Shown here piece after piece: positions 5,798 through 12,195 of a stretch of DNA of 12,195 bases. The notes beneath the pieces are model-generated. The model was not told where the DNA came from. It worked only from the letters and a program-made list of their open reading frames with translations, and made no database searches. Both the position numbers and the translations under genes were made by a program. This stretch comes from Lentisphaeria bacterium (GTDB lineage Bacteria; Verrucomicrobiota; Lentisphaeria; Victivallales; UBA1829): assembly GCA_017623265.1 (NCBI GenBank), contig JAGAPM010000229.1, positions 1 to 12,195 of the forward strand. Reading direction: 5' to 3'. The number at the start of each line of letters is the position of its first letter. Positions within the stretch are counted from its first letter, which is position 1.

Positions 5798-8401
5798 TTA
5801 TTTTCCGGTTTCAATGAAACGCTGCCGCAGATACTGCGTGCGGATCTTGTCCGCCTTGTACTGGAAGTCGAACCACGCGGGGACAGCTTCCACCCAGAGC
5901 TTTTCGATGGTGGCATCGTCCATATCGTCCGTGACCAGTTTGGTGAGTTCGTCGAGGCGGTCCACTTCGGGCTTGAGCGCCTTTTCGTAGAATTCCGGAT
6001 CACCCAGTTCCGCATCCTTGGCAATGGCGATCTTGCCGCCGGCATGGGCAGATTTCTGCCGGTTGTAGCGGGCAAGCGCCTTGTAAATGATGATCTTGCG
6101 AATCTCGCGCAGGACTTCCGGAGTCATGCCGTCGAACTTGAGGCGTCCCCAGTTGCCGATCTGCCACACGCTCTTGCCGCCCCATGTCACGCCGCCGCCA
6201 CGGGTCCAGCGGATCAGTTCAAAGGGCCAGAGGTCGCCGTTCTTGGGCAGACGGTCGTACGCCAGTTCCCAGCTGAAATTCATGGCAGTGGCAATGCCGT
6301 TCTCCACCGGACGGGAAGTGATGTCCACAAAGTTGCCGAAGTGACGATAGTATTCGTGGGGGGAGTTCCAGGGCGGCACGACCTCAAACTTGCTTTCCGG
6401 CTGGGAGAAGAGCCACTGGTAGGAGGGGGCATTTTCGCCGAGGGCGATATACATTTCGTATCCACTGCCGCCAAGTCTGCCCGCCATCACGTCTTTGACC
6501 TTGCTGTCCACGCCCACGAAGAACAAGTGCAGACCGTATTCATCATAGCAAACATAGAAGTAGGTTTCCTTGTCCGCCTGAACATCACTGCTGCCCACAT
6601 TTCTGCCCGCCGCCATCACGTCCGTCACCAGATTGGCGGCTTCTTTTTCGCCGTACTTATTGGTAACATCCGCCCGGTTTGCGGAATCTTTCAGGAGGGG
6701 AGAGTTGAGCCATGCGCCCACATCGGTGGGAGCGTTCTTGACGTAACGGATCGTCAGCTGGTTGCGCTTTGCCGGAGCAAAAAGTTTCTGGCGTTCGGCA
6801 TAGATCTTTTCCGCCAGATCGTTTTCATTGAGGGAGACTGCAAACTTACCGGCGAGAGCGATCACGCTGGCAGTCTGTTCATCATTCAAGCCGTATTCCT
6901 TTGCGATCTTAACCAGATTTTTGTAATTGGCAGGATCTTTGAGAAGGGCAGACATCATGGCGAAGCGGGCACGATCCGCCTTGCTGAACTTCATGTTCGC
7001 TGCCATTTCATCCGCTTTGGCTGCGGCATCGGCTTTGCTGATGCGGGCGATACAAGTGACCTGCGGGACCATGTACTGGGTATCGACCCAGTTGCCCTTC
7101 ACATAGGAGGAGCCGGGGACCTGCTTGTAGTAGGCGGCGGCTTCCTTGAAGTTGTTGCGCTGGAACTGGAGCAGAGCATATCTGCCTGCAGCTTCGATGG
7201 CACCGGGATTTCCGGCTTTCAGTTCCGCGTCCAGCAGAGACTTGGCACGCTTCAGATCCTGTGCGGCAAAGATGGCGTCGAACTTGCGGATCTTCGCCCA
7301 CTGAACCCGTTTTTCTTCCTGCGCGAGGGCTTTGGCGGCTTCATCCGCATAAAATTCCGCTTTCTTGTAATCCCTCGCTTTGAGGCAGTTGGCAATCATC
7401 GTACTGTACGGGATCTGACGGAAGTGCAGATTGGCGGACGGCGGGTCCATGAACAGGATCTTTGCCGTGTTGTCCAGCGCTTCCTTCGCACGGTTTTCAG
7501 ACACCATGCACTCAAAGTAGAACCGCGCCGCCGCCTGACGCTGACCGTGCTTGACCGGGCTGAGACCGATCTCCAGATAAAGGGGGATCGCCTTTTCCGG
7601 CTGGGAAAGACGGCGGTACATTTCCGCCTTCTGCATCAGGACAGCGATCTTCTGACCATCCGTCAGTTTCGGATTCGCTTTCATGAAGTCATCATGACAG
7701 GAGATCACTTTCTCAAACATTTCATCTTCCAGATAACTTTCCGCCTCATTACGGAGCAGAGATGTCTGAACATGGAAGGGCAGTTCGCCCATGGCTTTGA
7801 CCGTGGCGATCACCTCCCGGATATCCGCCGTGCGTTTGGGACGGAGGATCTTGCTGATCAGCTGGGATGCCGCATCGACCCGGAAACTCAAGGGGTAAGC
7901 CTTGTTGTTCATCACATCCCGGAGGAGTTTCTCGAAGAGGGCAACATTTTTCTTGTCGCCCCAGTAGGAATCTGCGATCCGAATATCCGCGGCAGCCCGC
8001 AGTTTGATGTCTTTCGGATCCAGTGCGGCATAATCTTCCCAAGCGGCGCGGGCGCCGGCTTTATCCTTTGCGTGAAACAGCGTCCATGCGTAGCGTTGGG
8101 CGATATGAAGTTTCTTGTTGAAATTGCAATCCAGAGCAAAGATTTGATCGCGTAACGGCTTGAGCTTTGCCATTTCTTTTTCCTTGACGGCAGCTTCAAA
8201 CTGTTTGGTCAGGGCGTCCGCCTCTTTGTCTGCGAGCGCCCGTTTTTCCTTTTCTGTCAGCGCCTTGACGGCGGCAGGTTTCGCCGTTTCCTTTTTGTCA
8301 GCCGGAGCGGCTGTTTCTGCGACATTGCTGCTGCATGCGCTGAGCAGGACCGAGCCGGCAAAGGCGATTGCGGTATATTTCAAAAGCTGTTTTGTTTTCA
8401 T
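5798..8401 (-). CDS. Lipoprotein with TPR-like helical repeats and a C-terminal CBM9-like domain
   Basis: This is a large exported lipoprotein, 867 residues from the start used here. The ATG at 8401 is chosen over one 27 bases further up because it places a clean lipoprotein signal, MKTKQLLKYTAIAFAGSVLLSAC, with lipobox LSAC and the lipidated Cys at 23, and because it has AGGAAAG upstream. After an Ala/Lys-rich linker (about 25-75) come many paired amphipathic helices with TPR-like spacing (about 80-540), for example the QAAARFYFECMVSENRAKEALDNTAKIL stretch split over residues 289-315. Residues about 560-755 read as a beta-rich domain like those of CBM9/DOMON sugar-binding modules (ETYFYVCYDEYGLHLFFVG, SGYEMYIALGE, MNFSWELAYDRL, WTRGGG). 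The last 110 residues are helical. It follows the DUF4091 gene by 23 bases and is surely co-transcribed. A role in gathering or sensing glycans at the cell envelope is inferred, not shown. Confidence 0.85.
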   Translation of the reverse strand: MKTKQLLKYTAIAFAGSVLLSACSSNVAETAAPADKKETAKPAAVKALTEKEKRALADKEADALTKQFEAAVKEKEMAKLKPLRDQIFALDCNFNKKLHIAQRYAWTLFHAKDKAGARAAWEDYAALDPKDIKLRAAADIRIADSYWGDKKNVALFEKLLRDVMNNKAYPLSFRVDAASQLISKILRPKRTADIREVIATVKAMGELPFHVQTSLLRNEAESYLEDEMFEKVISCHDDFMKANPKLTDGQKIAVLMQKAEMYRRLSQPEKAIPLYLEIGLSPVKHGQRQAAARFYFECMVSENRAKEALDNTAKILFMDPPSANLHFRQIPYSTMIANCLKARDYKKAEFYADEAAKALAQEEKRVQWAKIRKFDAIFAAQDLKRAKSLLDAELKAGNPGAIEAAGRYALLQFQRNNFKEAAAYYKQVPGSSYVKGNWVDTQYMVPQVTCIARISKADAAAKADEMAANMKFSKADRARFAMMSALLKDPANYKNLVKIAKEYGLNDEQTASVIALAGKFAVSLNENDLAEKIYAERQKLFAPAKRNQLTIRYVKNAPTDVGAWLNSPLLKDSANRADVTNKYGEKEAANLVTDVMAAGRNVGSSDVQADKETYFYVCYDEYGLHLFFVGVDSKVKDVMAGRLGGSGYEMYIALGENAPSYQWLFSQPESKFEVVPPWNSPHEYYRHFGNFVDITSRPVENGIATAMNFSWELAYDRLPKNGDLWPFELIRWTRGGGVTWGGKSVWQIGNWGRLKFDGMTPEVLREIRKIIIYKALARYNRQKSAHAGGKIAIAKDAELGDPEFYEKALKPEVDRLDELTKLVTDDMDDATIEKLWVEAVPAWFDFQYKADKIRTQYLRQRFIETGK

Positions 8402-8424
8402 GATGTTATCTTTCCTTTCTCCGG

Positions 8425-10299
8425 TCACTTGCCGAGCATTTTGGAGAGTGTGAGGATGTGGCGGATCATCTCCATGCGTGCGGCATAGAGACAGGCTTCA
8501 TCTTCCTTGAGCAGGGCAAGGAACTGCATGGCTTTTTTGCCGGCATAGACCTGATCTGTCTTACCGGTGGCGACCGCTTCTTCCGCCAGTTTCAGCATAC
8601 AGGTGGCATAGCGGATGTCGTCGATCCCTTCCCGGATCCCTTCCCATGCGAGGGTATCGATCACGCCGTCCCGCACATACTGCACCAGATTCATGTTGCG
8701 GTATGTGTTGGTGTGGAAGTCGTTCCAGCCGCCTTCGTGGTAGCCATAGTTATACATCATGTCATAGTCTTTCTTGTAAAGACCGAGACCGTGCTGACGG
8801 CGCATGTAGTCCGGATTTTCGGGACCGGTGTGAGGACCGGCGTAGTTGCCGATGCGGCCTTTGATACGGTGCATGAAATCGGCTTCCTTGAGCTGGGCAA
8901 AGCCGCCGCCCACGCGGAATTCATCGTTGTATCCGGAGAAGTTCCGGCGGTCGCCGCCATTGCACATCACGTGCATATCCATGTCATGGACCATTTTCCA
9001 GTTTTTGCGGGCACCGACGATTCTGCCGTAGCCGGGTTCTTCCCCGCCGGCAGGCCAGAGGTTGGTATGTCCCAGCAGTCCCTTGAACGCTTTTTTCGCA
9101 ATTCCGGCGTTGCGTTTCTGATGAAGGAACGCTTCCACCGAGTTGGTGGCATGACAGCCGAACGCTTCAAAGAAGGGATCCATTTTCATACCGGCTTTTT
9201 TCGCCAGTGCGATGCCATTTTTGACGTTTTCATAGCCTTCCCAGCCTCTCCACAGACCGAGGTACAGCGGGTACTTCACATTGTGATCGGACTGGTTCTG
9301 GAAACGGGCAAGCGCAACTTTGTCCGAAAGCGCCTGATCGTTACCGTTGGTGCCGTAATACTGTCCGGATCCGGGCACGCAGTAAAGCATGGTATAGAAA
9401 TCATAATCCGTATTGTAATAAGTCTTTGGATCGGGCAGCACGATCGGGAGGACGCGGACACGAACCGGCACATTCATCCTGCCGCCGAGGCTGATAGTGC
9501 CTTCATAAAGTCCGGGGGCGGTCTTCTCTGTGGTCTTGACCGTCACAAAGAACTGTTTGAACTCACCGGCGATGAGCTTCACCGGCTGGAGGGTCTTGGC
9601 ATCATATACCGGTTCCCGATGCTGGGCAAAGCCGGGATCGATCTGCTCCGGAGCCGAACACCAGAAATATTTTGTGCCGAAGTCGTAATTGACCCGGAGA
9701 TAGTTTTCCTGTTTGACCCGGTCGACAAGGATCATATTTTCATCGTTCAACAGCAGTTCCAGCACGAGTTTGTGGCTGAAGTCGCCGAAATAATTGTACC
9801 ATGCGTTGCCGTTCTGATACCAGACCTTGATAACTTTCAGGTCCACATCCGCCTTCGGAATGACTTTGCCATCTTTGCTTTTCAGGTCAGTAACCGTCAG
9901 CTGGACTTTATCCATATCCTTTGCAGAATACAGCAGCAGAGAACCCGGCTCGAACTCGCCACGGCACATCACAATATCCAGCGGACACAGCGCCGTGCCA
10001 TCCACGGGATACTGGTCCGGCAGATACTGCACATTGGAAAGCGCCGGAACGGAATAGTACACCAGATCCGACTTCTTTCCGGCAAGATCCTGCGCCACAC
10101 GCAACGCATTGTAACGCTTGAGATCACCGTTTTTTTTGTCAAGAGCAATGGCTTTCAACGCATCCGGTGCATCTTTCAGAATGACATCCGCCTGCCGGAA
10201 CAACTGTTTCTGTTCCAGCCCGTTGGGTGCCTGGGCGAACAGAGCTGCGCCGCAACAAAATACGGCAGCTCCGACAGCAAGGCGAGAGAAAAGAGACAT
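8425..10299 (-). CDS. Secreted DUF4091 glycoside-hydrolase-like protein
   Basis: This is an exported protein of 624 residues. The frame is open for a further 58 codons upstream, but the ATG at 10299 has GGAG seven bases before it and begins a proper signal peptide (MSLFSRLAVGAAVFCCGAALFAQA), so it is taken as the start; the upstream extension would also overrun the promoter. An N-terminal beta-rich part (about 100-290; MCRGEFEPGSLLLYSAKD, APGLYEGTISL) is like the Ig/jelly-roll region before the catalytic-like domain in DUF4091 proteins. A TIM-barrel-like part follows (about 310-560; YPLYLGLWRGWEGYENVK, DPFFEAFG, YGYHEGGWNDFHTNTYRN). The end has LAWEGIREGIDDIRYA, the EGxxDxxY signature of DUF4091. 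Catalytic residues are not identifiable with confidence. It is the first gene of the cluster of three exported proteins. Confidence 0.85.
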   Translation of the reverse strand: MSLFSRLAVGAAVFCCGAALFAQAPNGLEQKQLFRQADVILKDAPDALKAIALDKKNGDLKRYNALRVAQDLAGKKSDLVYYSVPALSNVQYLPDQYPVDGTALCPLDIVMCRGEFEPGSLLLYSAKDMDKVQLTVTDLKSKDGKVIPKADVDLKVIKVWYQNGNAWYNYFGDFSHKLVLELLLNDENMILVDRVKQENYLRVNYDFGTKYFWCSAPEQIDPGFAQHREPVYDAKTLQPVKLIAGEFKQFFVTVKTTEKTAPGLYEGTISLGGRMNVPVRVRVLPIVLPDPKTYYNTDYDFYTMLYCVPGSGQYYGTNGNDQALSDKVALARFQNQSDHNVKYPLYLGLWRGWEGYENVKNGIALAKKAGMKMDPFFEAFGCHATNSVEAFLHQKRNAGIAKKAFKGLLGHTNLWPAGGEEPGYGRIVGARKNWKMVHDMDMHVMCNGGDRRNFSGYNDEFRVGGGFAQLKEADFMHRIKGRIGNYAGPHTGPENPDYMRRQHGLGLYKKDYDMMYNYGYHEGGWNDFHTNTYRNMNLVQYVRDGVIDTLAWEGIREGIDDIRYATCMLKLAEEAVATGKTDQVYAGKKAMQFLALLKEDEACLYAARMEMIRHILTLSKMLGK

Positions 10300-10344
10300 A
10301 TTTTTTCTCCATGAGTTATGATTAGGGACCTGTGATTTTGAAGT

Positions 10345-10373
10345 AGTATAACTGCACCGGAGAAAAAAATCAA
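10345..10373 (-). promoter_or_regulatory. Sigma-70-type promoter for the DUF4091-lipoprotein genes
   Basis: On the - strand TTGATT (10373-10368) and TATACT (10350-10345) are 17 bases apart. Transcription would begin near 10338, giving a leader of about 38 nt to the ATG at 10299. This supports the internal start for that gene. Confidence 0.65.
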
Positions 10374-10490
10374 GAATATACCGTATGTTTTTCGTATTTT
10401 TTACTGATAAAAAATATGAAAAACTGACAAAAACTATAATAAAAGTAGAAACTTGACGGTTTTTATTGCTCAAAAGTATGATAACGGCAC

Positions 10491-10521
10491 AAAAAAAGCG
10501 CCACGGTTCAAGCCGTGACGC
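10491..10521 (-). terminator. Rho-independent terminator of plsX-fabH
   Basis: On the - strand GCGTCACGG pairs with CCGTGGCGC (nine pairs, one G-U that only pairs in this orientation) around a 6-nt loop, followed by seven T (10497-10491). It lies 24 bases past the fabH stop codon. Confidence 0.88.
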
Positions 10522-10545
10522 AAAGCTCTCAATGAATGAATTTAT

Positions 10546-11538
10546 TTACCAGCGGATCAGAGCAGCCGCCCAGGTAAGACCGGCTCCGAATGTGGTGGCA
10601 AGAACCAAATCCCCCTTCTGCAGCTGACCGGAACGGTTCAGCTCATCCAAACACAGCCCGATGGAGGCGGCAGAGGTGTTGCCGTAATTCTGAATATTCA
10701 CATACACATGCTCTTCCGTCACATCCAGACGGGCAGCCACGGCATCAATGATCCGTTTGTTCGCCTGATGGGGAATGACCCAGCGGAGTCGGTCGGAAGC
10801 GACTTCTGCATCCGCCAGAACCGCTTTTGCCGCACTGACCATGGCGGGCACCGCATGTTTGAACACTTCGGGACCATTCATATTCAGGGCGTTTTCGTGG
10901 GTATCCACATTTTCAGCCGTCACTGGGATCGCCGTACCGCCGGCAGGATGCAACAGGAGATTTACACAGGTACCGTCCGCACCGAGATCGGTAGCGAGGA
11001 GACAACTTTCATCGGAGCCATCATCCACCTTTTCCAAAATCACGGCAGAAGCGGCATCGCCGAACAGGACACATGTTGCACGATCCTTCCAGTCTGCCAG
11101 ATACGAAAGTTTTTCCGCTCCGATCATCAGACCGTAGCGGTAATTTTTATGACCGCGGAGGAGATTTGCGCCGGTATCCAGCGAATAAAGCAGCCCGGAA
11201 CAGGCGGCGGAAAGATCAAAACACTGACATTTTTTCTTCATGCCCAGTTTTCCCTGCAGGACACACGCAGTAGAGGGGAAAGGATAGTCACCGGAAGATG
11301 TAGCAACAATAATAAAATCCAGATCATCAGCAGAAATTCCGGCATTTTCGAGGGCATTTTTTGCTGCCCTGAGCGCCATATCGGAAGTGGGCATATCTTC
11401 GGGAGCGATGTGACGGTTTTTGATGCCCGTGCGGGTGGTAATCCATTCATCAGTGGTATCAACGATTTTTTCCAGGTCCTGATTTGAAAGCACTTTTTCC
11501 GGCACAAAACAACCAGTACCTTTGATTTGAATCGACAT
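10546..11538 (-). CDS. fabH: FabH, beta-ketoacyl-ACP synthase III
   Basis: FabH starts type II fatty acid synthesis in the cytoplasm by condensing an acyl-CoA primer (usually acetyl-CoA) with malonyl-ACP. It has 330 residues, slightly above the usual 317-ish. The catalytic triad is complete: Cys113 in DLSAACSGLLYSL, His257 in PHQANKRI and Asn287 in NYGNTSAAS. The N-terminal TTDEWITTRTGI (28-39) and the C-terminal FGAGLTWAAALIRW are typical of the family. The ATG has AGAGG six or so bases upstream. It follows plsX by 21 bases in the common bacterial plsX-fabH order, so the two are one operon, ended by the hairpin just downstream. Nothing unusual is seen. Confidence 0.98.
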   Translation of the reverse strand: MSIQIKGTGCFVPEKVLSNQDLEKIVDTTDEWITTRTGIKNRHIAPEDMPTSDMALRAAKNALENAGISADDLDFIIVATSSGDYPFPSTACVLQGKLGMKKKCQCFDLSAACSGLLYSLDTGANLLRGHKNYRYGLMIGAEKLSYLADWKDRATCVLFGDAASAVILEKVDDGSDESCLLATDLGADGTCVNLLLHPAGGTAIPVTAENVDTHENALNMNGPEVFKHAVPAMVSAAKAVLADAEVASDRLRWVIPHQANKRIIDAVAARLDVTEEHVYVNIQNYGNTSAASIGLCLDELNRSGQLQKGDLVLATTFGAGLTWAAALIRW

Positions 11539-11559
11539 GATTACCTCTGTTTTTAAGAC

Positions 11560-12195
11560 TTACTTTTCTGCAGCTGCTTCCGTTGCTGTTTCATGGGGAT
11601 GACTGGCACTTGCGATCCCACATTCAGCAACACGTTTTGAAATCAGATCCGGCAGGGCATTCCGGGCGAAACCATCAGCCACACGGATCGCACTTACCAC
11701 CGCTTTTGCCGTGGAAGCACCGTGTCCGATGATACAAACGCCATTGATCCCCAGCAGGGGAGCGCCACCGTACTCTTCATAGTTACTTACATTTTTCAAT
11801 TCTTTAAATGCGTTCTGCGCCAGGACCGCCCCGGCCTTGCGGAACACATTCTTCATCAGGGCTTCTTTCAGCCAATAGCCGATGGCGTGGGAAATACTTT
11901 CCACTGACTTCAACACCACGTTTCCGCTGAAGCCATCGCACACGACCACATCTGCGCCCATATTGAACAGGTCATGCCCTTCCACATTGCCGATAAAGTT
12001 GATGGGCATTTTGGAAAGGATCTTGAACGTTTCTTTTGTCAGGGCGTTGCCCTTGACATCTTCCCCGCCGACGGAAAGCAGCCCGACTCTGGGATTTTCG
12101 ATTCCCAAAAAGATCCGGGAATAAATCTCACCCATCACAGCGAACTGCGCCAGGTTCAGCGGTTCGCAGTCGGTGTTTGCTCCGGCATCGACCAG
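11560..12195 (-). CDS. plsX: PlsX, phosphate acyltransferase (5' end cut off by the window)
   Basis: PlsX makes acyl-phosphate from acyl-ACP, feeding PlsY for the first acylation of glycerol-3-phosphate in phospholipid synthesis; it is a peripheral membrane enzyme. The frame is open to the window edge (211 residues visible), and about a third of the protein is missing at the N-terminus. Family motifs are seen: LVDAGANTDCEP at the edge, GLLSVGGEDVKGN, NFIGNVEGHDLF, VVVCDGFSGNVVLKS and APLLGINGVCIIGHGAS. The C-terminus carries an extra Ala/Glu/His-rich tail of about 20 residues (ASASHPHETATEAAAEK). It is co-transcribed with fabH. Confidence 0.97.
   Translation of the reverse strand: MVDAGANTDCEPLNLAQFAVMGEIYSRIFLGIENPRVGLLSVGGEDVKGNALTKETFKILSKMPINFIGNVEGHDLFNMGADVVVCDGFSGNVVLKSVESISHAIGYWLKEALMKNVFRKAGAVLAQNAFKELKNVSNYEEYGGAPLLGINGVCIIGHGASTAKAVVSAIRVADGFARNALPDLISKRVAECGIASASHPHETATEAAAEK

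Noticed and set aside
5792..8155. 787-codon open frame on the + strand opposite the lipoprotein gene
   Set aside because: It mirrors the real - strand gene, with no family likeness and a low-complexity His/Arg/Val-rich composition; the - strand frame has a lipobox, TPR-like helices and a terminator.
8458..10314. 618-codon open frame on the + strand opposite the DUF4091 gene
   Set aside because: It is a shadow of a recognisable secreted protein; no ribosome site or known motif.
10300..10473. 58-codon N-terminal extension of the DUF4091 gene
   Set aside because: It would include the likely promoter at 10345-10373 and bury the signal peptide; the internal ATG has a better ribosome site.

Overview
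The window reads as a chromosomal piece of a bacterium from the Planctomycetes-Verrucomicrobia-Lentisphaerae group, most likely a gut-type Lentisphaerota (Victivallis-like) organism. This is inferred from a DUF4091-type glycosidase-like protein next to a lipoprotein with TPR-like helices and a CBM9-like domain, both of a kind common in that group, together with moderate GC. No rRNA or marker gene fixes the taxonomy.

Layout. (1) Positions 1-1185, + strand: the 3' part of a MATE-family efflux transporter. (2) Positions 1190-3185: an RNA-repair locus read on the - strand. A near-consensus sigma-54 promoter (3024-3040) is followed by a leader hairpin, tRNA-Ile(UAU), a class II tRNA-Cys(GCA), rtcB (RNA ligase), an interrupted tRNA-Trp-like RNA and a strong terminator. 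(3) Positions 3186-4763, + strand: rtcR, the CARF-domain sigma-54 activator expected to switch on that promoter, divergent from the operon. (4) Positions 4768-10350, - strand: three exported proteins, namely a DUF4091 glycosidase-like protein, a lipoprotein with TPR-like repeats and a CBM9-like domain, and a DUF4886/SGNH-type esterase-like protein. A sigma-70-type promoter lies in front and terminators lie behind the second and third genes. (5) Positions 10491-12195, - strand: the plsX (partial)-fabH pair of fatty-acid and phospholipid synthesis, with its own terminator.

How it works together. The striking part is region 2. RtcR senses damaged or cleaved RNA ends through its CARF domain and drives a sigma-54 promoter. 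Here the first genes behind that promoter are two unusual tRNAs: one reads AUA with an unmodified-type UAU anticodon, and the other is a Cys tRNA with a long variable arm. RtcB comes next. The last element is a tRNA-shaped RNA whose anticodon arm carries about 61 extra bases. Removing these would leave a 73-nt tRNA with a CCA (Trp) anticodon. The simplest inference is a stress-inducible repair-and-replace system: ligate cut RNAs and resupply tRNAs. The last RNA would be either a substrate that needs cutting and RtcB ligation, or a tRNA mimic. The carbohydrate and lipid gene blocks look ordinary.
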